DNA of 64,000 bases. It comes from an uncultured Bacteroidota bacterium (GTDB lineage Bacteria > Bacteroidota > Bacteroidia > Flavobacteriales > Flavobacteriaceae). The notes beneath the pieces are model-generated. The model ran no database searches. It had not been told where the DNA came from and saw only the letters and a program-made list of their open reading frames with translations. The number at the start of each line of letters is the position of its first letter. Position 1 is the first letter of the stretch. Where the stretch lies: assembly GCA_902520835.1 (NCBI GenBank), contig CABYPD010000002.1:1-64000 (forward strand). Reading direction: 5' to 3'. Made by a program: the position numbers and the translations under genes. Shown here one piece after another: positions 19,276 to 27,435 of this stretch.

Positions 19276-19995
19276 ATGTTGAAAATATTAAATAAGCTAA
19301 TTAGTTTATCTCTATTTGCATTACTTTTTTCTTGTTCTTCTAATAATAGTATTTATTTGACAAAGTTAAAAAACTCCCCCTCTTATGAAAATTCAAAACT
19401 GACACTTAAAGATTTGATAACAGATGAAGATGATTATTTGTTCAATTTTGAGATAGATGAATATATGCTAGGAGAACAAACAAAAGGAAATTTTGAATTT
19501 CAAATTGCAAATTCTGCTCAGGGGCAACATATTCACTACATACTTAATAATGGACCATATTCTGCTCATTATGAAAATTCATTCAAAAAAACATTAAATA
19601 AAGAAAATAATATTGTTTTAGCATTTTTATCAAGATCCTATCACGAGTCCGTTAAAAATAAGGATGCCTACTTTATTGGTCAATTTGGTGAAGAAAAAAT
19701 TGATTTGAGTAAAGAATTTTTATTTTACAGTAGACCCAAAGGAACTTATACTGGTGCTGATACAGAAAGAATATTATTAGATTTTTACTTAATAAACAAT
19801 ACACTTTCTCATGAAGGAAATCGCGTAAGAGCAACTATAAATGATGAGGAGTTTTTTATCTATGAGTGGTCCCCCTACATTATCAATGGACTTCCAAAAG
19901 GTGAGACTATAATTAAATTAGAATTATTAGACAATCAAAACAATTTAATTGAAAACCCATTTAATCCAACAACTAGGACGATTATTTTAGAGTAA
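19276..19995 (+). CDS. Uncharacterised lipoprotein
   Basis: A 239-residue protein I do not recognise. It begins with a lipoprotein signal (LFALLFSCSSN, Cys about 20) and the rest looks like a beta-rich periplasmic domain: alternating hydrophobic segments, QGQHIHYILNNGPY, SRSYHESVKN, and a C-terminal IIKLELLDNQN typical of an immunoglobulin-like strand. His- and Tyr-rich positions could bind a ligand or metal. It is divergent from DUF3089 with 20 bases between starts. It ends 28 bases before the convergent acyltransferase with no obvious hairpin. Confidence 0.75.
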   Translation: MLKILNKLISLSLFALLFSCSSNNSIYLTKLKNSPSYENSKLTLKDLITDEDDYLFNFEIDEYMLGEQTKGNFEFQIANSAQGQHIHYILNNGPYSAHYENSFKKTLNKENNIVLAFLSRSYHESVKNKDAYFIGQFGEEKIDLSKEFLFYSRPKGTYTGADTERILLDFYLINNTLSHEGNRVRATINDEEFFIYEWSPYIINGLPKGETIIKLELLDNQNNLIENPFNPTTRTIILE

Positions 19996-20022
19996 ATAGA
20001 TTAATATGTTTAAAATTTCTTT

Positions 20023-20811
20023 TTAAGTCTGAACTTTTTCTTTAGGAACAACTTTTAAAAAAGAATGATGTTGTTCTATAGCAAATTCAATTTTTTCTAC
20101 AATTGATTCAAGTGATTCATCATCGTAATTAATTTCAATTGGTTTTTTAACTTCTATTGATTGTAATATATCTTTTTTCTTAATTAGAATTCCCTTCTTA
20201 TCAAAAGACCTTCTAAAACCATCAATTACAACCGGAACTACGATTGGTCTAAAAGTTTTAATAATATGTGCAGTTCCTCTCCTAATTGGTTTAAATGGAG
20301 TTGTTGTACCCTGAGGAAAAGTAATAACCCATCCATCATCCAAGGCTATGCCAATATTTGATATGTCACTAAATTTTACTTGTCTATTCACTTGTTTTCC
20401 TTTTTCTCTCCATGTTCTTTGGATGGATATTGATCCAGCATATGCCATTAATTTAGCGAGCAAACTTGACTTCATTGTCTCTTTTGCAGCTATATAATAT
20501 ATATTAAGCTTTGGATTCCAAAGATATCCTACATTTTTTATTGAATTGTCTCTACCACTTAGACTAGCATTAAAAACATGAAACATAGCAACAACGTCAG
20601 CAAAATATGTTTGGTGATTGGAGACAAATAAAACGTTTTTATCAGGTAAATTTTTAAGAATTTCAGAGCCTTCAATTTTGAGTTGATTAAATCCTTTGAA
20701 TCTTCTGTGAGTTAGCCAACCAAAAAGCCTAATTATCCATTTTTTAATATACAAGTTATGACCAAATGGATTTGTCTTAAATATTAACACTCTCAAATAA
20801 ATTGAGAACAA
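20023..20811 (-). CDS. PlsC-like lysophospholipid acyltransferase
   Basis: A 262-residue 1-acylglycerol-3-phosphate acyltransferase-type protein. The catalytic block reads NHQTYFAD, giving His and Asp five residues apart instead of the classical HX4D. The second block is FPQGTTTPF in place of FPEGTRS, followed by RRGTAHI. This is the Bacteroidota variant class; substrates may be lysophospholipid, ornithine lipid or another amine lipid. It follows the Nudix gene by 7 bases in the same operon. Confidence 0.86.
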   Translation of the reverse strand: MFSIYLRVLIFKTNPFGHNLYIKKWIIRLFGWLTHRRFKGFNQLKIEGSEILKNLPDKNVLFVSNHQTYFADVVAMFHVFNASLSGRDNSIKNVGYLWNPKLNIYYIAAKETMKSSLLAKLMAYAGSISIQRTWREKGKQVNRQVKFSDISNIGIALDDGWVITFPQGTTTPFKPIRRGTAHIIKTFRPIVVPVVIDGFRRSFDKKGILIKKKDILQSIEVKKPIEINYDDESLESIVEKIEFAIEQHHSFLKVVPKEKVQT

Positions 20812-20818
20812 ATATATC

Positions 20819-21439
20819 TCATTTTTTGTTAGTCATCAAGTGAATAAATTCATTTAAAATCATTGCTGTAGCTCCCCAAATCTTATTATTATCATAATGA
20901 AAATATGGATTTATATTTTCTTCAAATTTTCCTAATTGTACTTCAAAGTTTAATATCTCATCCACACTGGGTAAGATTATACTTTTCACTTCCATTTTAT
21001 ATAATGTGAATGATAAATTTGAATTTGAAACAAATAAGTACGGATAAACCATATAATTTGATGGTGGAATATATATTTTGCTCAGTTTTGTAATTTTATA
21101 ATATAAAGATTCAGAAACACCAATTTCCTCAAATGTTTCCCTTCTTGAGGTTTCTTCATAACTTTTATCACTTTTTTCATATTTACCACCGGGAAAAGCA
21201 ATTTGTCCAGAATGTGTACCTGTGTAATTACTCCTTTTGATTAAGACTAGTCTTGTAATATTGTTAATGTCTGGATACAATAAAACAGCAACACTTGCGA
21301 TTTTATAATTTTTGACATCATTAATATTTCTAATAATATTAATTCTTTCAGTTGGAACCAAGGGAATATGAGAATCTATACCAGGTAAAGATTTATTTTT
21401 TAATTTTAAAATAATTTTTTTTAGATGATTAAAATTCAC
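20819..21439 (-). CDS. Nudix hydrolase, CoA pyrophosphatase type
   Basis: A 206-residue Nudix enzyme. The NuCoA signature RSNYTGTHSGQIAFPGG precedes the Nudix box ending in RRETFEEIGV, so hydrolysis of CoA or acyl-CoA to 4-phosphopantetheine and adenosine 3',5'-bisphosphate is likely. The start is GTG at 21439; no ATG is available before the conserved region. That start overlaps the divergent cyclophilin start by 15 bases, so each gene's promoter must lie inside the other's coding region. PlsC follows 7 bases downstream. Confidence 0.88.
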   Translation of the reverse strand: MNFNHLKKIILKLKNKSLPGIDSHIPLVPTERINIIRNINDVKNYKIASVAVLLYPDINNITRLVLIKRSNYTGTHSGQIAFPGGKYEKSDKSYEETSRRETFEEIGVSESLYYKITKLSKIYIPPSNYMVYPYLFVSNSNLSFTLYKMEVKSIILPSVDEILNFEVQLGKFEENINPYFHYDNNKIWGATAMILNEFIHLMTNKK

Positions 21440-22117
21440 AGAATAATTTTTATTGCCATTATTGTTTTATTAATATCCTGTGTTAAAAAAAATAATTCAA
21501 ATAATATAACTTTAAAAAAAGTTGAAAAAAAAGTTATAAAATCAAATCCAATAAAAGAAGAAAAACCATTTATTCTAAATGATAAAAATGCAATTCCATT
21601 TTTCTTTGAATACTCTAAAAAAAATAAAGAAAATAAGGTTAGGATTCAAACCAAATACGGTGAAATTGATATATTATTATTTGATGAGACACCCTATCAT
21701 AGATCAAATTTTATTTATTTAACCAAAAAAAAATATTTTGATGGAACATATTTTCACAGAATTGTAAAAGACTTTATAATTCAAGGTGGAAACTCAGATT
21801 CATATGAAATATCAAAAAGGAGAAAAAATATAGGAAAATATCTTTTACCACCAGATACCAAAAAAGGGTTCAGACATGACAGAGGTGTGGTTTCTATGCC
21901 GAGCAGTGATATTGAAAATCCGTATAAACTAGCTTCTCCCTACGAGTTTTTTATTGTACAAAGTAAAAATGGAGCCTATCACTTAGATAAAGATTATACA
22001 CCCTTTGGAAAAGTAATAAGAGGAATAAATGTAGTTGATAAAATTAATAGTTTAGAAACTGATAATAGAGATTGGCCTTTTGAAAATATTAAAATAAAAG
22101 TATCAATTATTGATTAA
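21425..22117 (+). CDS. Cyclophilin-type peptidyl-prolyl isomerase lipoprotein
   Basis: A 230-residue exported foldase. A lipoprotein signal ends at LLISC, then a basic linker to about residue 60, then a cyclophilin domain with TKYGEIDILLFDE, FHRIVKDFIIQGG and YTPFGKVIRG. It acts in the periplasm on prolyl bonds. The N-terminal 15 bases overlap the divergent Nudix gene. A run of nine A occurs at about 21724 inside the domain; the frame continues through it. Confidence 0.9.
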   Translation: MIKIHRIIFIAIIVLLISCVKKNNSNNITLKKVEKKVIKSNPIKEEKPFILNDKNAIPFFFEYSKKNKENKVRIQTKYGEIDILLFDETPYHRSNFIYLTKKKYFDGTYFHRIVKDFIIQGGNSDSYEISKRRKNIGKYLLPPDTKKGFRHDRGVVSMPSSDIENPYKLASPYEFFIVQSKNGAYHLDKDYTPFGKVIRGINVVDKINSLETDNRDWPFENIKIKVSIID

Positions 22118-22296
22118 AGAGCACAAACTAAATGAGGATGTTTTGTGACATAATTTTCAACCCACAATCTCAATTCATGATATTCATGAGGAAGAAGAAC
22201 ATTTGCGGCTTTTTTTAATTCTTTCTTAAATAATGAGGTGCTAAAACTTACTTTGATTAATACCTTTTTTGTATAGTCGAAAACCCTTCTTGGCAT
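22114..22296 (-). CDS. Small conserved basic protein
   Basis: A 60-residue protein beginning MPRRVFDYTKKVLIKVSF and ending WVENYVTKHPHLVCAL. I recall similar short proteins across Flavobacteriia but know no function. The ATG at 22296 is chosen over an upstream TTG because that TTG forms part of an exact TAAATTTG -7 element ending 3 bases before the ATG. The stop overlaps the convergent cyclophilin stop by 4 bases. No signal or membrane segment is seen. Confidence 0.72.
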   Translation of the reverse strand: MPRRVFDYTKKVLIKVSFSTSLFKKELKKAANVLLPHEYHELRLWVENYVTKHPHLVCAL

Positions 22297-22299
22297 ATT

Positions 22300-22307
22300 C
22301 AAATTTA
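22300..22307 (-). promoter_or_regulatory. -7 element of the small basic protein gene
   Basis: TAAATTTG on the minus strand, an exact TAnnTTTG match, ends 3 bases before the ATG at 22296. It predicts a leaderless transcript. No clear -33 element. Confidence 0.42.
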
Positions 22308-22341
22308 TAAAAAATGATAGTGCTAATTAATTAAAAAAAAG

Positions 22342-22785
22342 TTAAAATTTTCTTTTTATACTCCACTCAAACTTAAACTCAGAAACAATATCTCCAACTT
22401 CGTCTATACCATTAGAAAACAAAACAATTTTATTAGTTGGTTTATCTTTATCTAATTTGTCAAAAATTTTTTTCACTTCGTGTCCTTGATTACATTTAAA
22501 AATAATCTTACCAACTGCTTTTTTAAAAAACTTTGATGAGTTTGATATCACTAACATTGATACTTTTATTTTGCGATTTCTTATTTCTTGATTGAGTAGT
22601 AATCCAGTAGATAATTCAGCAGACATACCTTGTACAGCCCAAAAAATTGACTTGTAAGGATTTTTATTAAACCAATTATGCCTTACCTTGACTAAGCAAG
22701 TTTTATCATCAATAGATTTTACTCTTACTCCAGACCAGTAAGCTGAGGGTAAATTAAAAAATAAAAAAAAATTATAATTGAACAT
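22342..22785 (-). CDS. DUF4442 hotdog-fold protein
   Basis: A 147-residue protein of the DUF4442 (PF14539) thioesterase-like group, with SAYWSGVRVKSI, NWFNKNPYKSIFWAVQ and GMSAELSTG. These hotdog proteins are presumed acyl-CoA thioesterases, without proven substrate. The start overlaps the trxB stop region (both at 22785), so the two are translated from one message. Confidence 0.85.
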   Translation of the reverse strand: MFNYNFFLFFNLPSAYWSGVRVKSIDDKTCLVKVRHNWFNKNPYKSIFWAVQGMSAELSTGLLLNQEIRNRKIKVSMLVISNSSKFFKKAVGKIIFKCNQGHEVKKIFDKLDKDKPTNKIVLFSNGIDEVGDIVSEFKFEWSIKRKF

Positions 22786-23729
22786 TAATATTCAATTGAA
22801 GCTAAATATCTTTCAGCATCTAATGCTGCCATGCAACCAGTGCCAGCAGCAGTGACTGCTTGTCTGTAATCTTTATCTTGGACATCACCAGATGCAAAAA
22901 CACCTGGCTTATTTGTTTTTGTTGTTTTACCTCTTGTCAAAATGTAGCCAGTTTCATCCATCTCCAGCTGCCCCTTAAAAATACTAGTATTTGGTTTGTG
23001 TCCTATTGCTACAAAAAAACCAGTTATATCTATAGTATCTATTTTTTTAGTTTTATTATTAACAACTTTAATTCCTTCAACAACATTTTCGCCAATAACC
23101 TCAATAACTTCTGAATTATATTTGACAACTATGTTTGATTTTGAGTTTACACGATGTTGCATGGCTTTAGAAGCTCTCATGATATCTCTTCTAACAAGCA
23201 TCGTGACTTTAGAACATATGTTAGATAAATATGTAGCTTCCTCAGCAGCTGTATCACCTCCTCCAACAATTGCAACTTCTTGTCCCTTGTAGAAAAAACC
23301 ATCACAAACCGCACAAGCAGATACACCTCCACCGATAAGTCTTTGCTCACTTTCAAGACCGAGATATTTGGCACTCGCACCTGTAGAAATGATAATCGTT
23401 TTTGCTTGAATTTTAGTTTCATTATTAATTAAAACCTCGTGATAACTATTTTTATTATCGGATAAATTAACCTTTGTAACTTCGCCTATTCTAACATCTG
23501 TTCCAAATCTCTCTGCCTGTTCTTTCAACTCTAACATCATTTGAGGTCCATCTATACCTTTAGGGTACCCAGGAAAATTATCAACATCTGTAGTTGTTGT
23601 TAATTGACCTCCTGGCTCCATCCCTGTATATAAAATTGGCTTTAAATCAGCTCTTGATGCGTAAATTGCAGCTGTGTAGCCGGCAGGACCTGAGCCAATA
23701 ATTAAATTCTTAACCCTTTCAATTGACAT
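22785..23729 (-). CDS. trxB: Thioredoxin reductase
   Basis: NADPH-dependent flavoenzyme of 314 residues that reduces thioredoxin. FAD-binding GSGPAGYTAA (12-21), redox-active CAVC (139-142) followed by DG, NADPH-binding VGGGDTAAEEA and the final FASGDVQDKDYRQ with AAGTGCMAALDAERYL are all present. It is first in an operon with DUF4442. An exact TAATTTTG -7 element ends 4 bases before its ATG. Confidence 0.97.
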   Translation of the reverse strand: MSIERVKNLIIGSGPAGYTAAIYASRADLKPILYTGMEPGGQLTTTTDVDNFPGYPKGIDGPQMMLELKEQAERFGTDVRIGEVTKVNLSDNKNSYHEVLINNETKIQAKTIIISTGASAKYLGLESEQRLIGGGVSACAVCDGFFYKGQEVAIVGGGDTAAEEATYLSNICSKVTMLVRRDIMRASKAMQHRVNSKSNIVVKYNSEVIEVIGENVVEGIKVVNNKTKKIDTIDITGFFVAIGHKPNTSIFKGQLEMDETGYILTRGKTTKTNKPGVFASGDVQDKDYRQAVTAAGTGCMAALDAERYLASIEY

Positions 23730-23733
23730 GATC

Positions 23734-23741
23734 CAAAATTA
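23734..23741 (-). promoter_or_regulatory. -7 element of trxB
   Basis: TAATTTTG on the minus strand, exact TAnnTTTG, separated from the ATG by GATC only, so the mRNA should be leaderless. Confidence 0.45.
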
Positions 23742-23810
23742 AGATAAAATTCATTTTTAGTTTGTTTTTTTTTGACCAATTAACTTTAGTTTATTAACAA
23801 TCATTTTTTA

Positions 23811-23841
23811 TTTGTTCTTAAATGAAAGTGTTATATCTTAG
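23811..23841 (+). promoter_or_regulatory. Promoter of tRNA-Pro (TGG)
   Basis: TTTG (23811-23814), a 19-base spacer and TATCTTAG (23834-23841), one mismatch to TAnnTTTG, placed 10 bases before the tRNA. Confidence 0.5.
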
Positions 23842-23851
23842 CGCCGCTTTT

Positions 23852-23926
23852 CGGGGTGTAGCGTAGCCCGGTTATCGCGCCGCGTTTGGGACGCGGAGGT
23901 CGCAGGTTCGAATCCTGCCACCCCGA
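23852..23926 (+). tRNA. tRNA-Pro (anticodon TGG)
   Basis: A 75-base cloverleaf. The acceptor CGGGGTG pairs with CACCCCG, the anticodon stem CCGCG/CGCGG encloses TTTGGGA with TGG, and the T arm GCAGG/CCTGC encloses TTCGAAT. Discriminator A; CCA not encoded. Confidence 0.97.
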
Positions 23927-23931
23927 CATTA

Positions 23932-23972
23932 AAAATTTCCAATTAACTGATTGTCAGTTGATTGGAAATTTT
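23932..23972. terminator. Long bidirectional hairpin terminator
   Basis: A 19-base-pair stem with one wobble and a 3-base loop. The stem starts with A-rich and ends with T-rich sequence, so it can terminate both the tRNA-Pro (plus) and the convergent sulfatase transcript (minus). Confidence 0.75.
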
Positions 23973-24002
23973 ATTAAATCTCTACTTTCACATCTTTTAA
24001 AT

Positions 24003-25745
24003 TTAAAATATATTTTCTAAAACAATTAATTTGAAATCGATAGATTCTCCACCAATAAGTTTTGTTGTTTTAAGTTTAAGAACGGATTCGCCCTTTTCAA
24101 AATATAAATCCCCCAATATTATTTTTTTAAAGCCTTTCGTATAAGATTCAATTCTTTTGATTCGGTCTTTTTGTATGCCTTCAAGGTCAGGGTCATGGGA
24201 TATCATGATTTCCTTTGTTATTTTTTTATCCATATATTCTAAAGTCAATTCTGTTCCGATACTATTTTTCGGTAGGGTGTAATACAAACTTACCCTACTC
24301 TTTCCAGAACGAAGAGAATTAATATTCCAGTAAATATAATCTTCCTCACTTTTCCAGTTTTCAATAAACGAATCATTAGCGTGTATTGAGCTTCTTCTTA
24401 ATCTTCCTGTAAAATCAGCATCTCTGGCAGGTAAATGAGTATATTTAGATTTATCATAATTAACTGTAAAAGCTCTTTTTTTAGAATTATCATATTTAGA
24501 TAAAACCGATGATAAAAACTCTTCTTTAGATTTTTTTAATTCTTTATAGTTTTGATAGTATTTGTAATTCACAGCTTTTGTTTGTGATAAGTCGTTATTC
24601 AAATCATAAAGACTATCTTTATGATCCAAAATAAAATTGTTATTTCTTACACTAAGTCTTCTATTCCAAAAAGAAAATATTTTACGATTATCATTTTTAA
24701 ATTTTGGATTGTTTAAATATTTTTTAAAACTATTTCCATCAAAATTAATTTCATGATCAAAACCAGTTAAGTCTATCAGTGATGGAAATATATCCATTAC
24801 GCTTGTGATTTGTTCTACAACTAATCCCTTCGGTATTTTTTTAGGCCATTGAATGAAGAAAGGAACACGAACACCACCTTCGTTAGTACTTCCTTTTCTT
24901 TCTTTCATTTCTAAATTCCAACGGTTACCGTTAGGGCCGTTATCACTCAAGAACATAATAATAGTGTTTTCATATTTTTTACTATTCTTAAGACTATTTA
25001 TGACTCTTCCTACATTATAATCAATATTTTCAACCATTGCTAATGCAGCCTTAGTTTTTGTGATATTTTCATTTTTTGAATATCTCCCTCTTAAATTAAC
25101 TTCTTTTTTTTCAAAAAAGGAGTTTGGGACTTGCATTGGAGAATGTGGGGTATTATATGAAATTAAGGCAAAAAAAGGAGAATTAGAATTTTCAATAAAC
25201 CTTATTGACTTATTTGTTATATCATCTGTTATATAGCCTTTTCCTCTGGTCAATTGACCATTTTTTTCCATAATTGGATCAAAATAGTTTCCCCAATGAC
25301 CAGATGTAAAACCATAAAACTCTTCAAATCCTCTATTGTTAGGGTGATATGGTGGCTGTGATCCGTTATGCCATTTACCAAAAAGTCCTGTCCTATAATG
25401 TTTGTTTTTAAAAAAACCTGAAACTAGCTGGTGATCAAGATTCATTCTTTCGTAACCTTTAGTCACACCATTGACACCACTTCTGAAAAAAAATTTTCCT
25501 GTGAGTAATTCTGCGCGGGTTGGTGAACAGACTGGACTTACATAAAATCTATTAAATCTAACTCCATTATTTGCAATTTGATCAAGGTTTGGTGTTCTAA
25601 TATTTGAATTTCCATGTAAACTTAAATCACCCCAACCCTGATCATCAGTTAAAAAAATTATAATGTTAGGGTTTTGATATATTTTATTTTCACATGAGAA
25701 AAAAATTATATAAATAAAAAAAAAGATGAACCAATTGAATTTCAT
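24003..25745 (-). CDS. S1-family arylsulfatase-like lipoprotein
   Basis: A 580-residue exported sulfatase with lipobox FFSC (Cys18). The catalytic Cys73 lies in CSPTR followed by AELLTGK, and metal site Asp34/Asp35 in FLTDDQGWGD. FLSDNGPNGN supplies the later metal-site Asp/Asn. A beta-rich C-terminal domain of about 150 residues is longer than in simple arylsulfatases. It stands alone between two tRNA-Pro genes, away from the polysaccharide locus. It starts 5 bases after a good promoter. Sulfated substrate unknown. Confidence 0.92.
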   Translation of the reverse strand: MKFNWFIFFFIYIIFFSCENKIYQNPNIIIFLTDDQGWGDLSLHGNSNIRTPNLDQIANNGVRFNRFYVSPVCSPTRAELLTGKFFFRSGVNGVTKGYERMNLDHQLVSGFFKNKHYRTGLFGKWHNGSQPPYHPNNRGFEEFYGFTSGHWGNYFDPIMEKNGQLTRGKGYITDDITNKSIRFIENSNSPFFALISYNTPHSPMQVPNSFFEKKEVNLRGRYSKNENITKTKAALAMVENIDYNVGRVINSLKNSKKYENTIIMFLSDNGPNGNRWNLEMKERKGSTNEGGVRVPFFIQWPKKIPKGLVVEQITSVMDIFPSLIDLTGFDHEINFDGNSFKKYLNNPKFKNDNRKIFSFWNRRLSVRNNNFILDHKDSLYDLNNDLSQTKAVNYKYYQNYKELKKSKEEFLSSVLSKYDNSKKRAFTVNYDKSKYTHLPARDADFTGRLRRSSIHANDSFIENWKSEEDYIYWNINSLRSGKSRVSLYYTLPKNSIGTELTLEYMDKKITKEIMISHDPDLEGIQKDRIKRIESYTKGFKKIILGDLYFEKGESVLKLKTTKLIGGESIDFKLIVLENIF

Positions 25746-25750
25746 TCTTT

Positions 25751-25780
25751 TAAAGATATAAATACTAAAGTTAAATTCAA
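25751..25780 (-). promoter_or_regulatory. Promoter of the sulfatase at 24003-25745
   Basis: On the minus strand TTG (25778-25780), 19-base spacer, TATCTTTA (25751-25758), one mismatch to TAnnTTTG. It ends 5 bases before the ATG, again leaderless. Confidence 0.5.
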
Positions 25781-25838
25781 TGCAGTTGTTTAGAATATAA
25801 ATAAGTATTAAATTTTATATTAATTTGTATAAATTAAT

Positions 25839-25912
25839 CGGGATGTGGCGCAGTCTGGTAGCGTACACGCATGGGGTGCGTGGGGTCGCAAGTTCAAATC
25901 TTGTCATCCCGA
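25839..25912 (+). tRNA. tRNA-Pro (anticodon GGG)
   Basis: A 74-base cloverleaf. The acceptor CGGGATG pairs with CATCCCG, the anticodon stem CACGC/GCGTG encloses ATGGGGT with GGG after U33, and the T arm GCAAG/CTTGT encloses TTCAAAT. Discriminator A; CCA not encoded. A second proline isoacceptor 1.9 kb from the TGG gene. Confidence 0.96.
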
Positions 25913-25933
25913 CTTTTTTACTAAATTCATACA

Positions 25934-27052
25934 ATGAGAAATATTAAACTTATTTTATTGTCTATTCTATTTCTGAATGCTTCATGTGCACAAAAAGATA
26001 ACACGATTGTTAGTCCTAAAATTAAGAACTATGAACTGGTTAATGTTTTTGAAAAAGTTGATATTCCGTGGAGTATTGAATTTTTAGATGAAGAAACAAT
26101 TATTTATGCGGAAAAAAAGGGTGAAATTTTCATTATAAAGGATGGAAAAAGTACTAAAATACAAAATGTTCCAGAAGTTTATTTGAGAGGTCAGGGTGGA
26201 TTATTGGATCTAGAACTGCATCCTAACTTTAGTGAGAATAAATTAATCTACATGTCTTATGCATCTGGATCAAGGGATGAGGGTGGTGGTAATACAACTA
26301 TTTGTAGAGCAAAACTAATTGGTAGTCAACTAGCCGATGTAAAACTGCTCTATAAAGCTGAAGGAAACTCAACCAAAGGTCAACACTTTGGCTCAAGGTT
26401 ACAGTTTGATAATAATGGTAAGTTGTTTTTTGCAATTGGAGACAGAGGCAACAGAGACAAGCTCCCACAGGATTTAACTTTAGATGGAGGTAAAATTTAC
26501 AGAATTAATGATGATGGAACTATTCCTAATGATAATCCATTTTTTAATGAAAAAAATTCAAAAAAAGCAATCTATTCATATGGCCATAGAAATCCTCAAG
26601 GTATGTTCTTACATCCTAAAACTGGCGAAATTTGGACAAATGAACATGGTCCTAAAGGTGGTGATGAAATAAATATTATTGACAAAGGGAAAAATTATGG
26701 TTGGCCAAAGATTACATATGGTATTAATTATAGTGGAACAATCATAACTAAAGAAAAAGAACATCCTGAAATGGAACAACCACTTTATTATTGGATTCCA
26801 TCTATTGCTCCCTCAGGATTTGCTTATGTAAGCACTAAGCGATATAAAGGATGGAAAGGTAGTTTACTAACAGGCTCTCTTAAGTTTAAGTATTTGGAAA
26901 GGATTAAATTGAATAAGAACAATAAGGTTATATACAGAGAAAAAGTTGCTGATTCAATAGGTAGAGTGAGAGATGTCAAAGAAAGTCCGGATGGGTTTAT
27001 TTATTTAGCAGTTGAGAATAAAGGTATATTTAAAATAGTACCCAAAAAATGA
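25934..27052 (+). CDS. PQQ-dependent soluble aldose sugar dehydrogenase-like lipoprotein
   Basis: A 372-residue six-bladed propeller of the glucose/sorbosone dehydrogenase family (GSDH). It has a lipoprotein signal (FLNASC), then IPWSIEFLD, RGQGGLLDLELHPNF, FAIGDRGNRD, YGHRNPQGM and EHGPKGGDEINI, the conserved PQQ and calcium-site segments. It oxidises aldose sugars in the periplasm and passes electrons on. Its stop overlaps the start of the cytochrome c gene (ATGA), strongly suggesting that protein is its acceptor. Substrate and true PQQ use are inferred from family. Confidence 0.9.
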   Translation: MRNIKLILLSILFLNASCAQKDNTIVSPKIKNYELVNVFEKVDIPWSIEFLDEETIIYAEKKGEIFIIKDGKSTKIQNVPEVYLRGQGGLLDLELHPNFSENKLIYMSYASGSRDEGGGNTTICRAKLIGSQLADVKLLYKAEGNSTKGQHFGSRLQFDNNGKLFFAIGDRGNRDKLPQDLTLDGGKIYRINDDGTIPNDNPFFNEKNSKKAIYSYGHRNPQGMFLHPKTGEIWTNEHGPKGGDEINIIDKGKNYGWPKITYGINYSGTIITKEKEHPEMEQPLYYWIPSIAPSGFAYVSTKRYKGWKGSLLTGSLKFKYLERIKLNKNNKVIYREKVADSIGRVRDVKESPDGFIYLAVENKGIFKIVPKK

Positions 27053-27435
27053 AATATATTTTTTTTTTACTTTTTAGCGTTGTTATTTTTTCACAGGAAA
27101 AGGAAAAATCTATAGATAGAGGTAAAAACCTTTACGAAGATTTGTGTTTAAGGTGTCACTCACCTGACGGAAATGGAGTTAAAGGAGTTTATCCTCCTCT
27201 AGCAAAATCTGATTTTTTATTCACACATATAAAGGAAAGTATAATTGCTGTAAAGCAAGGAGGAATAGAAGGAAAAATTGTTGTCAATGGAGTTATTTAT
27301 GATAGTCAGATGGAAGATATGGGATTATATAGTGATGAAGTAGCTGATGTAATGAATTACATACTTAATTCATGGGGAAATAAATATGAAAAAATGATAA
27401 CAAAGGACTATGTTGAGGAACTAATAAATAAATAA
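27049..27435 (+). CDS. Class I c-type cytochrome
   Basis: A 128-residue exported monohaem cytochrome. The signal ends near VIFSQ; haem is attached at Cys33 and Cys36 of CLRCH with His37 as ligand, and Met88 or Met91 in QMEDMG is the likely sixth ligand. YPPLAKSDFL is typical of small cytochromes paired with dehydrogenases. Translationally coupled to the sugar dehydrogenase upstream and abutting udk downstream. Confidence 0.92.
   Translation: MKYIFFLLFSVVIFSQEKEKSIDRGKNLYEDLCLRCHSPDGNGVKGVYPPLAKSDFLFTHIKESIIAVKQGGIEGKIVVNGVIYDSQMEDMGLYSDEVADVMNYILNSWGNKYEKMITKDYVEELINK

Noticed and set aside
21724-21733. A9 run in the cyclophilin gene as a slippage site
   Set aside because: The run lies inside a domain where truncation gives a useless product; no functional logic as in dnaX.
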